From Sulfitobacter noctilucicola (GTDB taxonomy: Bacteria; Pseudomonadota; Alphaproteobacteria; Rhodobacterales; Rhodobacteraceae): a stretch of 64,000 nt of DNA. A model generated the notes under the pieces. That model saw nothing but the letters and a program-made list of their open reading frames with translations, was not told the origin of the DNA and did not search any database. How positions within the stretch are numbered: position 1 is the stretch's first letter; each line of letters starts with the position of its first letter. The stretch covers positions 108,325-172,324 of the forward strand of contig NZ_JASD01000006.1 in assembly GCF_000622385.1 (NCBI RefSeq), written 5' to 3'. Shown here piece by piece: positions 34,411 through 42,933 of the stretch. A program made the position numbers and the translations under genes.

Positions 34411-34425
34411 TAGGAGAGACAGACA

Positions 34426-34983
34426 ATGGCACGCAAGGATAACACTACAATGGATTCTCACGGCGCGCACCACGATAGCCATACCGGCAAAGGTGGCGGA
34501 TATGTCCGGTTCTTCGCCATGATCGGCACTTCGACGGTCGTGATGTATGGGTTGATGTATCTCAACACCTACGCGCTGGATCGCGTCTTCTTCTCGCAGA
34601 CACGAATGTGGATGGCGCTCTATATGGGCGGGATGATGGCGATCATCATGCTCGCCTTCATGCTCGGCATGTACTCCAACCGGAAAACCAACATCGCGAT
34701 CTTCGTCGGTGGAGCCCTCGCTTTTGCCGCCGGAGTTTACCTCGTCCGGTCGCAAGACACAGTAGGCGATATCGCCTGGATGAAAGCGATGATTCCGCAC
34801 CACTCCATCGCGATCCTGACTAGTGAACGGGCGAATATATCCGATCCGCGCGTGCGTGCGCTGGCCGATGCGATCATCGAGGCGCAGCGCAGCGAGATCG
34901 AGGAAATGAAAATCTACATCGCGGATATCGAAGCCAATGGGGATGCGCCCGCCGGCACCCCCCGCAACCAAGAAGGAAACTGA
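34426..34983 (+). CDS. DUF305 membrane protein (copy B)
   Basis: 185 residues, paralogous to 1412-1963. A His-rich N-terminus (HGAHHDSH) is followed by three membrane helices and the DUF305 domain with WMKAMIPHHSIAILTSERAN. GGAGAGACAGACA precedes the ATG, as in copy A. It is first gene of the row DUF305 - 42-residue protein - glutaredoxin-MauE. Confidence 0.87.
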   Translation: MARKDNTTMDSHGAHHDSHTGKGGGYVRFFAMIGTSTVVMYGLMYLNTYALDRVFFSQTRMWMALYMGGMMAIIMLAFMLGMYSNRKTNIAIFVGGALAFAAGVYLVRSQDTVGDIAWMKAMIPHHSIAILTSERANISDPRVRALADAIIEAQRSEIEEMKIYIADIEANGDAPAGTPRNQEGN

Positions 34984-34986
34984 GCG

Positions 34987-35115
34987 ATGATGAATGGTGA
35001 AATGCACGAAGGCGCAGGCTGGATGATGGGCGGCATGGGGCTGATTGCCCTGCTTGTTATCGCCTTTTTGATCGCCGGTATCGTCTATTTTGTCCGCAAC
35101 TCTCGCGGACGCTGA
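34987..35115 (+). CDS. Single-helix small membrane protein, 42 residues
   Basis: Starts three bases after the DUF305 stop and encodes MMNGEMHEGAGWMMGGMGLI followed by a hydrophobic helix (LLVIAFLIAGIVYFV) and a basic end NSRGR. The Met/His/Gly-rich start could bind Cu(I). Copy A has no such gene between DUF305 and glutaredoxin-MauE (17-bp gap). The ATG lacks a strong ribosome site, so coupling to DUF305 is likely. Confidence 0.6.
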   Translation: MMNGEMHEGAGWMMGGMGLIALLVIAFLIAGIVYFVRNSRGR

Positions 35116-35131
35116 TCGCAAGGAGATTATC

Positions 35132-35920
35132 ATGCCAAAAGACACCCGCGACGCCGCAGACGTCACAACCGACCCCGCCGCCGCTGCGGCCGGAAAGACG
35201 GCCGTGCTTTACCGCATGGCCTTGCCAGATCATCTGTGTCCGTCCGGGCAGAAAGCGCGCTGGCTATTGAAGTCAAAGGGGTACGATATTGATGATCGCG
35301 TTTTCCGCGAACGGTCAGAGGTGGATGCGTTCAAGGAGGAATACGACGTTCCCACCACGCCACAGGTCTGGATCGAAGGCGAGCGCGTCGGTGGCTATGA
35401 TGCCCTTCGCCAGAAGCTGACCGACTACGATCCGGATGCGACGACCTACAAACCTGTGATCTACCTATTCGCCGTGGCCGCAGCGACAGCACTTGCACTC
35501 TCCATCGGGTTCCGGGGCGCGATTACATGGCAGACGCTCGGCTGGTTTATCTCCGTCTCGATGATCCTGTTGGGCATGCAAAAGCTCCGCGATATTGAGA
35601 GCTTCACGACAATGTTCCTCAACTACGACCTGCTGGCACGCAAATGGGTGCCATATGCATATGTCTACCCGTGGGTAGAGACGGGCGCAGGCATTCTGAT
35701 GACAGGCATGTTGCTGACCCCACTTGCTGCTCCTGCAGCGCTCTTTATCGCCACGGTGGGCGCAATCAGCGTGTTCAAGGCCGTATATATCGACAAACGG
35801 GAGCTTAAGTGCGCCTGCGTTGGCGGCAACTCAAACGTCCCCCTTGGCTTCGTCAGCCTGACCGAAAACCTGATGATGATGGGCATGGCCATTGTCATGC
35901 TGATCCAGATCGTAGGTTGA
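35132..35920 (+). CDS. Glutaredoxin-MauE fusion membrane protein (copy B)
   Basis: 262 residues, over 90 percent identical by eye to copy A. It has the same HLCPSGQKARW glutaredoxin turn (single Cys), TPQVWIEGERVGGY, four membrane helices and CACVGGNSNVPLG. AAGGAGATTATC precedes the ATG at 35132. It closes the second module. The extreme conservation of three copies in one window suggests recent duplication. Confidence 0.87.
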   Translation: MPKDTRDAADVTTDPAAAAAGKTAVLYRMALPDHLCPSGQKARWLLKSKGYDIDDRVFRERSEVDAFKEEYDVPTTPQVWIEGERVGGYDALRQKLTDYDPDATTYKPVIYLFAVAAATALALSIGFRGAITWQTLGWFISVSMILLGMQKLRDIESFTTMFLNYDLLARKWVPYAYVYPWVETGAGILMTGMLLTPLAAPAALFIATVGAISVFKAVYIDKRELKCACVGGNSNVPLGFVSLTENLMMMGMAIVMLIQIVG

Positions 35921-36122
35921 TGGCATCGGAGACAAACTGGAAGCGAAGGTCACTGCTGGCTGGCGGTGGTTTCGCGGTGGCCGGATGAAGGTTAGAGTTC
36001 GTAGTGCACGGTGGGTGAGGATGCGTTTCAAGCACACGTTTCCAAAATCCCTATCTATGGATAGCAAACCGTTGACACATAGTGGCAACCGAATTTCAGG
36101 CTGTATTGACAAACGGTTCCCT

Positions 36123-36545
36123 ATGTTGGATACCCCCCCTATGTATCGAGGCCTTCCCATTTCTGCATTGTACAAGGCACTCACGTGCCTCGCACTTGTG
36201 TTGACTTTGGTATTTGCGCCTCCTTCGGCTTCCCATGCGGGTGCCGGTATGCACGGCGATCACCACGCTTCGGCCACTCAGCATGACAATGATGCAGTCG
36301 ATGGGTCGAGCCGCGATATATCATCACATACAACGTACTCCAGTTGCGGATCCACCTCGGCGTCGACCAGTGACGATGAATCGACTGGTCAATGTTGTAG
36401 TGGCATTTGTTTTTCGGTCGTTCTGGACGAAACCACCGGTGACGCGGCAATCCAGCCGACAGATGGAAAATACCTTACGCTGCATGCACAGGCCGACTCG
36501 ATTGAGCCCGCTGGCTTTCTGCGTCCTCCCCAATTCCTGATCTGA
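36123..36545 (+). CDS. Small secreted Cys/His protein (CCSG family)
   Basis: 140 residues from 36123, or 134 from the ATG at 36141. A signal peptide (ALYKALTCLALVLTLVFA) is followed by a His-rich stretch (MHGDHHASATQHDND) and Cys residues including QCCSGICF. The C-terminal IEPAGFLRPP resembles the end of the protein at 6435-6749. The dyad at 36129-36147 overlaps both candidate starts, so the true start is uncertain. Probably a periplasmic copper-responsive protein, with no known function. Confidence 0.6.
   Translation: MLDTPPMYRGLPISALYKALTCLALVLTLVFAPPSASHAGAGMHGDHHASATQHDNDAVDGSSRDISSHTTYSSCGSTSASTSDDESTGQCCSGICFSVVLDETTGDAAIQPTDGKYLTLHAQADSIEPAGFLRPPQFLI
36129..36147. promoter_or_regulatory. 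Probable CsoR-type operator, divergent version
   Basis: GATACCCCCCCTATGTATC has the same 19-bp length and outer arms (GATAC/GTATC) as the other four dyads but a C-tract in one half. It overlaps the start of the small Cys/His gene. A leaderless message or a later start would be needed if it is the operator. Confidence 0.45.
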
Positions 36546-36548
36546 TTT

Positions 36549-36570
36549 AAGACCCCTTAAGGGTCTTCGT
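36549..36570 (+). terminator. Rho-independent terminator
   Basis: AAGACCC-CTTAA-GGGTCTT followed by CGTTTCG, four bases after the small Cys/His gene stop. It separates that gene from the lipoprotein-oxidase operon. Confidence 0.7.
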
Positions 36571-36620
36571 TTCGCGTTTAAGTATGCGCGAGCCCGAAGT
36601 TCATCAGTCAGGTAAAATTC

Positions 36621-36842
36621 ATGAAAATCCAACTCTTCCTAGGGGCTTCGGCCCTCGGATTAGGCGCGTGCGCGTCCGAGCCAACGCCTCTCCCCGATAT
36701 CACCGCGCAGCAAGCCGCTACGAACACGGCCATTGCGTCCCCCATCAGCTATCAGAATCCGTTGGCTGGCTACACGTACCGCGGCCCCACCGGCCCGCGC
36801 GATTGGCGAAGCGTCAATCAAGAGCAATCGGAGGACAACTGA
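36621..36842 (+). CDS. Small lipoprotein
   Basis: 73 residues. The signal peptide ends in a lipobox, LGLGAC, so Cys17 would be lipidated. The mature part is short and polar with GYTYRGPTGPRDWRS. I do not recognise a family. Its stop overlaps or abuts the start of the TolC-like gene (TGATG), so it is the first gene of the copper/redox operon. Confidence 0.7.
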   Translation: MKIQLFLGASALGLGACASEPTPLPDITAQQAATNTAIASPISYQNPLAGYTYRGPTGPRDWRSVNQEQSEDN

Positions 36843-38305
36843 TGCGCGTTTTGAAAATTCCGATGGCCGTCAGCTTTCCTCTATTATTGGGAGCCTGTGC
36901 GACTGCGATTCCGGGTATTTACACTGAACCGAAAGCTGGGTTTGCCGCCGTGTCGAGTCAGACGTCAGCCGCAATCGGCAAACGCACCGCGTTCGCTCAA
37001 ACCCAAGCTGAGAACGTTGCTTTGAAAAAGCAGGTTCACGGCATGGTTCATCGAAAAACAATTTCGGCCGATACGGCGGTTCAGGTCGCGTTGCTCAACA
37101 ACAAGGGGCTGCAAGCCTCCTACGCGAATGTAGGGCTTTCTGCTGCTGAAGCTTGGCAGCAATCAACGCCGGAGAACCCGGTAGTTTCGATTGGTGTGCT
37201 GGGCATTGGAGCCGCAGAACTTGGTGTCTACCGGGCTATCGAAGGCATGATTGCGACGAATATTCTCGATGCCAAAACGCGTAGACAACGGGTCGCATTG
37301 GCTGATGTCAACTTCCGTGCGGCACAGCTATCAGCGGTAAATGATACTTTGACGTTGGCAAATGAAACGCGACAAGCATGGATCAATGCTGTCGCCGCTT
37401 TCGAGGCTGTCAGCTATCTCAAGCGGGCCAAGGCCACGTCTGATGCCGGATCAGAACTCGCCCGAAAGTTGGGAGAAACAGGCGCGCTCAACAAAGCAGG
37501 CCAAGCTCGTGAGCAGGCGTTCAATGCTGAGCTGGCCGGGCAGCTTGCACAGGCCCGTCTCGACGCCACCAGGGCGAAAGAAGACCTTACAAAACTCATG
37601 GGTCTATGGGGGACTGAGGTTAACTATTTCGTACCCGATGCGCTTCCAGCATTGCCGCGCTCTGTAGGTCGCGTGACCAATATTGAAGGACGAGCGCTTC
37701 GTAATCGTTTGGACTTGAGGGTCGCAAAGCTGGGGCTTGAGGCACAAGCAGCGGCTTTCGGTCTGACAGACCAAACGCGCTTGGTCACTGACCTTGAAAT
37801 CATCGCAGGGTTTGAAACCGAGCGTGAAGCTGAGGACGGCGAAACGGAAACTGAGACCACCCCGCAGGTCGAACTCGAATTTGCGATCCCGATTTACGAC
37901 ACAGGTAAGGCCCGGATGCGCAAGGCCGAACTCGCCTATTTGCAAGCTGCAAACGTCCTTGCCGAGAAGGCGGTCAATGTTCGGTCAGAAGCGAGAGGTG
38001 CTGAAACTGCCTATCACGCTTCTTACAAGATCGCACGACACTACCGAGACGTTCTGGTTCCATTGCGCCAGACCGTCGAGGAGGAAGGGTTGCTGTCTTA
38101 CAACGGCATGATCACCAACACCTTCGAACTGCTGACGGACGTGCGCGAAAAACTTGGCGCATCGCTGGAAGCAGCCAATGCAAAACGCGAATTTTACATG
38201 GCTCAAGCCGATCTGACCGCAGCCATTTACGGCGGCGGCGCAGGCAGCGGTGGTGCCGGTGGTGAAGGCGCAACACTTGCCGCTGGTGGCGGCGCAGGAC
38301 ACTGA
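36842..38305 (+). CDS. TolC-like outer-membrane efflux lipoprotein
   Basis: 487 residues. The N-terminus LLLGACATA is a lipobox. The rest is long alpha-hairpins typical of outer-membrane factors (ASYANVGLSAAEAWQQ, QAREQAFNAELAGQLAQARL, VNVRSEARGAETAYHASYKI), with an ELEFAIPIYDTGKAR strand near 375. The Gly-rich tail (AGSGGAGGEGA) is unusual. It probably forms the outer-membrane channel of an export system. No RND pump or membrane-fusion protein is nearby. Confidence 0.85.
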   Translation: MRVLKIPMAVSFPLLLGACATAIPGIYTEPKAGFAAVSSQTSAAIGKRTAFAQTQAENVALKKQVHGMVHRKTISADTAVQVALLNNKGLQASYANVGLSAAEAWQQSTPENPVVSIGVLGIGAAELGVYRAIEGMIATNILDAKTRRQRVALADVNFRAAQLSAVNDTLTLANETRQAWINAVAAFEAVSYLKRAKATSDAGSELARKLGETGALNKAGQAREQAFNAELAGQLAQARLDATRAKEDLTKLMGLWGTEVNYFVPDALPALPRSVGRVTNIEGRALRNRLDLRVAKLGLEAQAAAFGLTDQTRLVTDLEIIAGFETEREAEDGETETETTPQVELEFAIPIYDTGKARMRKAELAYLQAANVLAEKAVNVRSEARGAETAYHASYKIARHYRDVLVPLRQTVEEEGLLSYNGMITNTFELLTDVREKLGASLEAANAKREFYMAQADLTAAIYGGGAGSGGAGGEGATLAAGGGAGH

Positions 38306-38316
38306 AAGGAACTGAT

Positions 38317-39675
38317 ATGTTGAATAGACGTCAATTACTTGGAGCCGGCGCTGCGGGTGCGGCCATGGTTTCTTCGAAAGCCTGGGGCAAGACCACGAAC
38401 ATGGGTTTGCCAGAAGCAGCACAGATGGAGAGTGCGCAAACTGCCTACACTCCGCGACCCGATTCAGGGCCTGACTACACCCCAGTCGTCACGCTCAATG
38501 GTTGGACGCTGCCACACCGGATGAACAACGGGGTTAAGGAATTCCATCTCGTTGCCGAACCTGTAGAGCGTGAACTGGCCGATGGAATGATCGCCCATTT
38601 GTGGGGCTACAATGGCCAGTCCACCGGTCCGACCATCGAAGCAGTCGAAGGCGATCGGGTTCGCATCTACGTCACCAACAGGTTGCCCGAGCACACATCC
38701 GTGCATTGGCATGGCCTGATCCTGCCATCCGGCATGGATGGGGTTGGGGGCTTGAGCCATCCGGGTATCCCGCCTGGCAAAACCTTTGTCTATGAATTCG
38801 ACCTGATCAAATCAGGTACATTCATGTACCACCCCCACGCAGATGAAATGGTGCAGATGGCGATGGGGATGATGGGCATGTTTGTTATCCATCCCAAGGA
38901 TCCGACCTTCATGCCGGTGGACCGCGATTTTCTGATCATGCTGAACGCTTTCGATATTGATCCCGGCACTTATGTACCGCGCATCATGACGATGACGGAT
39001 TTCAACCTTTGGACCTGGAACAGCCGGATCTTCCCCGACATCGACCCTTTGGTCGTGAACAAGGGCGACAAGGTGCGTGTGCGCGTCGGCAACTTGACGA
39101 TGACAAACCACCCGATCCACATGCACGGTTACGATTTCAAAGTCACCTGTACTGACGGCGGCTGGGTGCCTCCCGAAGCGCAATGGCCCGAAGTCAGCAT
39201 CGACATCCCTGTGGGTGCGATGCGCGCCTACGAGTTCGTGGCCGACCACCTTGGTGACTGGGCGATCCATTGTCACAAATCACACCATACCATGAACGCA
39301 ATGGGACATGACGTGCCCACATTCATCGGTGTGAACAAGAAACCTCTCACCCGGACAATCCGCCAGTTCCAGCCAGAATACATGCCTATGGGCACGGCAG
39401 GCATGGCGGATATGGGCGTGATGGAAATGCCGTTGCCCGACAACACCATCCCGATGATGACAGGGTGGGGTCCGCATGGACCCATCGAAATGGGCGGCAT
39501 GTTTTCGGTCGTAAAGGTGCGGGACGGCATCGATGCGGACGATTACTCCGATCCCGGTTGGTATGAAAACCCTCCGGGCGAGCAGGCTTACGAATGGACG
39601 GGTGAATTGCCCGAGTTTGCCTCAAACAACAGTCCAAAGACACTGCTAACACCAAAACCAACGTCGAAGGGCTGA
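38317..39675 (+). CDS. Tat-exported multicopper oxidase (CopA-like)
   Basis: 452 residues. The N-terminus MLNRRQLLGAGAAGAAM is a Tat signal. Copper motifs: HWHG at 130-133, HPH at 172-174, NHPIHMHG at 264-271 and HCHKSH with the type-1 Cys at 319. A Met-rich C-terminus (MPMGTAGMADMGVMEMP) could bind Cu(I). It differs clearly from the oxidase at 2723-4150, so it is a separate lineage. GAAAGGAACTGAT precedes the ATG. Confidence 0.92.
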   Translation: MLNRRQLLGAGAAGAAMVSSKAWGKTTNMGLPEAAQMESAQTAYTPRPDSGPDYTPVVTLNGWTLPHRMNNGVKEFHLVAEPVERELADGMIAHLWGYNGQSTGPTIEAVEGDRVRIYVTNRLPEHTSVHWHGLILPSGMDGVGGLSHPGIPPGKTFVYEFDLIKSGTFMYHPHADEMVQMAMGMMGMFVIHPKDPTFMPVDRDFLIMLNAFDIDPGTYVPRIMTMTDFNLWTWNSRIFPDIDPLVVNKGDKVRVRVGNLTMTNHPIHMHGYDFKVTCTDGGWVPPEAQWPEVSIDIPVGAMRAYEFVADHLGDWAIHCHKSHHTMNAMGHDVPTFIGVNKKPLTRTIRQFQPEYMPMGTAGMADMGVMEMPLPDNTIPMMTGWGPHGPIEMGGMFSVVKVRDGIDADDYSDPGWYENPPGEQAYEWTGELPEFASNNSPKTLLTPKPTSKG

Positions 39676-39719
39676 TCGGCCCTGCGAGACTGAAATCAAC
39701 CAAAACTACAGGAAATACA

Positions 39720-40445
39720 ATGAAAAACCTACTTTTGACATCCGCACTGGCATTCACGCTTTCCGCCCCGGCATTCGCCGCAGGCACACATGACGGTGGA
39801 CATGACGACGATCATGCCGACAAGCACGCGGAAATGATGATCGGCATGCCGGGTGATCCTGCCAAGGTCGACCGGACAATCGACGTCACCATGCGGGAGA
39901 CCGACGATGGCGACATGATCTTCGAACCCGCGTCACTTGAGATCGCGAAGGGCGAAACCATCCGCTTTAACGTGATGAACAAGGGGGAGTTGGAGCACGA
40001 ATTCGTCATCGACACCATGGAAGGCAATGCCGAGCACAAGGAAGCCATGGCCAAGATGGACATGGAACATGACGACCCAAACTCAGTGCGCCTTGACGAG
40101 GGTGGCACAGGTGAGGTCATTTGGAAGTTTGCAAATGAAGGCACGTTCGAGTTTGCCTGCCTGATCCCCGGCCACTACGAATCCGGCATGCACGGCCCGA
40201 TCACAGTCGGTCAACAAATGGCTCAGGCGGATATCGAATACACTACTGGTAAAATCAAGAAAATCGACGCAAAGGCCGGCAAGGTCACAATCATCCACGG
40301 CCCTCTGGTCAACCTCGATATGCCCGCGATGACGATGGTGTTCCGTGCCGATGAGGCGACGATCGCCAACATGTCCGAAGGGCAGGACATTGAGTTCGTC
40401 GCTGAACGGCTCAAAGGCAAGCTGACCGTCACACAGATGAAGTGA
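39720..40445 (+). CDS. Cupredoxin fused to a CusF-like domain
   Basis: 241 residues. Signal peptide to about 21, then a His/Asp-rich linker. The cupredoxin domain (50-165) has ligands His93, Cys147, His152 and Met157. A C-terminal CusF-like beta-barrel (175-241) has His193, Met204 and Met206 at CusF spacing. The CusF tryptophan position (201) is Met here. The pair suggests one protein that carries copper and transfers electrons in the periplasm. Confidence 0.85.
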   Translation: MKNLLLTSALAFTLSAPAFAAGTHDGGHDDDHADKHAEMMIGMPGDPAKVDRTIDVTMRETDDGDMIFEPASLEIAKGETIRFNVMNKGELEHEFVIDTMEGNAEHKEAMAKMDMEHDDPNSVRLDEGGTGEVIWKFANEGTFEFACLIPGHYESGMHGPITVGQQMAQADIEYTTGKIKKIDAKAGKVTIIHGPLVNLDMPAMTMVFRADEATIANMSEGQDIEFVAERLKGKLTVTQMK

Positions 40446-40553
40446 TGACTGCGCAAGGGGCCGGAGGCACACGCCCTGGTCCCTTGTGCTTCTCAGCCTG
40501 GTCCAAGCAGGCAAACCAATTCCAGAGAACTAAGAAATGTAGAGGAATTGACT

Positions 40554-41087
40554 ATGAAGCGGTTCATCAGAACCTGTGCCTTTATCGTGTCGCTGGCGTT
40601 CCCGGCCATTTCAGTGGATGCCGCCAACGGCAAAGGCCAAGTGCCTCATACGCGAGCATTCGAAATGCCGGGCCATGAACCAATTGGGAAACCCAGTGAT
40701 GGTTCCTTGTTCGACAGGACTGTTGAGATGACCATCAAGGAAACCGCCAGCGGGTACATGATCTTTGAGCCGGACGCCATACACATTGAAAGTGGAACGG
40801 TCGTCCGGTTTGTAATCAGCAACTTGGGTGCATTGGATCACGAATTCTTTCTCGGCTCATTCAGCGAGGTCGCAGAGCATAAGCAATGGATGCGTGACCA
40901 TCCTGACATGCGCCATGACGATCCAAACGCGGTAACGGTACAAAGCGGACAAAGCGCCGAACTAATATGGGAATTCACAGACATTTTGAATCTGGAGTTT
41001 GTCTGCCTTCTCCCCGGACATCGCGAAGCGGGCATGTGGGGTGTGATCATGGTGCACGATCACCTTGCCCCCAAGTCAGAGGGCTGA
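40554..41087 (+). CDS. Secreted cupredoxin
   Basis: 177 residues starting MKRFIRTCAF, with AGAGGAATTGACT upstream. The domain parallels the preceding gene (TVEMTIKETASGYMIFEPDA versus TIDVTMRETDDGDMIFEPAS). Type-1 ligands are His96, Cys151, His156 and Met161. It lacks the CusF domain. It is a tandem duplicate of the cupredoxin part of 39720-40445. Confidence 0.87.
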   Translation: MKRFIRTCAFIVSLAFPAISVDAANGKGQVPHTRAFEMPGHEPIGKPSDGSLFDRTVEMTIKETASGYMIFEPDAIHIESGTVVRFVISNLGALDHEFFLGSFSEVAEHKQWMRDHPDMRHDDPNAVTVQSGQSAELIWEFTDILNLEFVCLLPGHREAGMWGVIMVHDHLAPKSEG

Positions 41088-41096
41088 AGAATTCCG

Positions 41097-42401
41097 GTGT
41101 CGCTCAAGGATAGATATCATGTGCTAGTTCACGAGGTGGCTGCTGGTTTCGGCTACGATTACAACGATGCCACTCCAGACTGGGTTCATCCATTTATCCA
41201 TCTCATCCTGATCTTGGCTCCGGCGCTTCTGATCCTTGTTGGCACCTACTTTGCACTACGCGGCATTCTGAAGCTCTGGAGACGCCGACGCGGGACCAAG
41301 GTTCATCCTGAGCCCATACGGGGGCTTGATAGCAGCCTCTTCAGCTCCGTCCTGCGTTACTCCAAAAAGCAGCAGGCACTTATGATCATGCTTAGCCTCA
41401 TTGCAATGCCAATTCTCTATCTGACTCTAGAATTGCCAAAACAGATTGTGAACAACGCACTGGATTCTGATCGTTTCCCCGTTGTCGTTCTGGGACAGAA
41501 CGTTGATCAGCTCGTTTTCTTAATGCTTCTTTGCGGCCTTTATCTGCTGGCTATTCTTTTGAATGGGCTCAACAAATATGGTCTCAACGTCTTTAAAGGG
41601 TATGTGGCAGAGCGTTTTCTAAGGCGTTTCCGGTTGCTGGTGTATCGGCAATGGCGCAGCGACCCGGATTCCTCCGACAAAAGTGAAATCATCCCGATCC
41701 TCGCACAAGAAGTCGAACCTGTGGGCGGCTTCGCGGCCGATATGCTGACCCTGCCGATACTCCAAGGTGGTACGCTTCTGACGATTCTGTTGTTTATGTT
41801 CGTTCAAGACCCCGTATTGGGTGCCGCTGCTCTGACTGTGCTGCCAATTCAACTCGTGCTGCTTCCCAAGCTGCAACGGAAGGTCAACGCCCTGTCGCGC
41901 ACAAGGATCAAGGAGGTCCGGCTGCTCGGCAGACAGCTCAGCGACCATTTGCGTGATCAGCACTCAAATTCAATCGGATTGCTGCCTACGAGCGCGCGTT
42001 TTCGAGAACTTGAGCACGTGCGCAGAAAAATCTTCCGCCTGAAATTCTTCATTAAGGCGCTCAATAACTTCCTGACCGCACTCACGCCGTTCCTGTTCTA
42101 TTCTCTGGGCGGGTATTTCGTCATCGAGGGTCGGATCACACTTGGCGCGTTGGTGGCCGTGCTTGCGGCGCACAAGGACTTTTCTGCGCCGTTGAAGGAG
42201 CTTTTCCGATACTACCAAACCTTGGAGGATACACGGATCCGGTACAAGGAAATCAATGGCTTTTTCGCAAATTCGAGCCAGTCATCCGGCAAGGTCCAAG
42301 CAGATGACAGTGCGCTGGAAAAGGCCAGCCAATCCGAGCAATCGCCCCTCAGAAAAACGACTTTGTCTTTCGAGGGGCCAGGAGCCCTCGCTACACAATG
42401 A
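41097..42401 (+). CDS. ABC-exporter membrane domain without an ATPase
   Basis: 434 residues from GTG at 41097. An extra N-terminal helix (about 32-58) is followed by a six-helix type I ABC exporter membrane domain (about 85-380) with intracellular loops such as RTRIKEVRLLGRQLSDHLRD. The protein stops about 50 residues after the last helix, where a nucleotide-binding domain would begin; Walker A, LSGGQ and Walker B are absent, and no ATPase gene is adjacent. Either it borrows an ATPase or it has another role. Its end overlaps the cytochrome gene region. Confidence 0.75.
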   Translation: MSLKDRYHVLVHEVAAGFGYDYNDATPDWVHPFIHLILILAPALLILVGTYFALRGILKLWRRRRGTKVHPEPIRGLDSSLFSSVLRYSKKQQALMIMLSLIAMPILYLTLELPKQIVNNALDSDRFPVVVLGQNVDQLVFLMLLCGLYLLAILLNGLNKYGLNVFKGYVAERFLRRFRLLVYRQWRSDPDSSDKSEIIPILAQEVEPVGGFAADMLTLPILQGGTLLTILLFMFVQDPVLGAAALTVLPIQLVLLPKLQRKVNALSRTRIKEVRLLGRQLSDHLRDQHSNSIGLLPTSARFRELEHVRRKIFRLKFFIKALNNFLTALTPFLFYSLGGYFVIEGRITLGALVAVLAAHKDFSAPLKELFRYYQTLEDTRIRYKEINGFFANSSQSSGKVQADDSALEKASQSEQSPLRKTTLSFEGPGALATQ

Positions 42402-42415
42402 AGGAGTTTGATAGA

Positions 42416-42901
42416 ATGAAATGGGCAGCAATATTTTTTGCTCTGATCGCCGTTGCTGCGGCAGGATGGTACATCCTGCAGCCAACCCACTCCCAGACGG
42501 GCACTCAGACGGACGAAAGCATGGCACTTCCTGCTGGTGCGCTTGCAACTGTTAAGCTGCCCCCAAGTTTCACCGAGCAAGAGCAAATCGGCAAACGTGG
42601 TTATGATGCAGCCTGCGCGGCCTGCCACGGAGTCAATGGGCAAGGTCAGGACGGCGTTGCGCCACCGCTCGTACACAAAATTTATGAGCCGGGCCACCAC
42701 GGTGACATGACGTTTGTCCTTGCGGCGCAAAATGGCGTTCGGGCGCATCATTGGAAGTTCGGTAACATGCCACCCGTCGAGGGCGTAACACGCGCAGAAG
42801 TATTGCATATCGTGGCATATATACGCGCCCTTCAAAGGGAAAACGGGATTAACTCAGAGAGCTATCGACCTGAGGCAAAGACAATAACAGCCATCGAGTA
42901 G
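42416..42901 (+). CDS. Membrane-anchored cytochrome c
   Basis: 161 residues from the ATG at 42416, chosen for AAGGAG at 42401; an in-frame ATG at 42398 lacks a site. One N-terminal anchor helix (WAAIFFALIAVAAAGWYIL) and one haem site, CAACHG, with GNMPPVEG supplying the likely axial Met. Class I cytochrome c. Probably an electron carrier for the oxidase or cupredoxins upstream. Confidence 0.87.
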   Translation: MKWAAIFFALIAVAAAGWYILQPTHSQTGTQTDESMALPAGALATVKLPPSFTEQEQIGKRGYDAACAACHGVNGQGQDGVAPPLVHKIYEPGHHGDMTFVLAAQNGVRAHHWKFGNMPPVEGVTRAEVLHIVAYIRALQRENGINSESYRPEAKTITAIE

Positions 42902-42933
42902 ACAGTAACATTCATCAAAGTGGAGAGATACGA

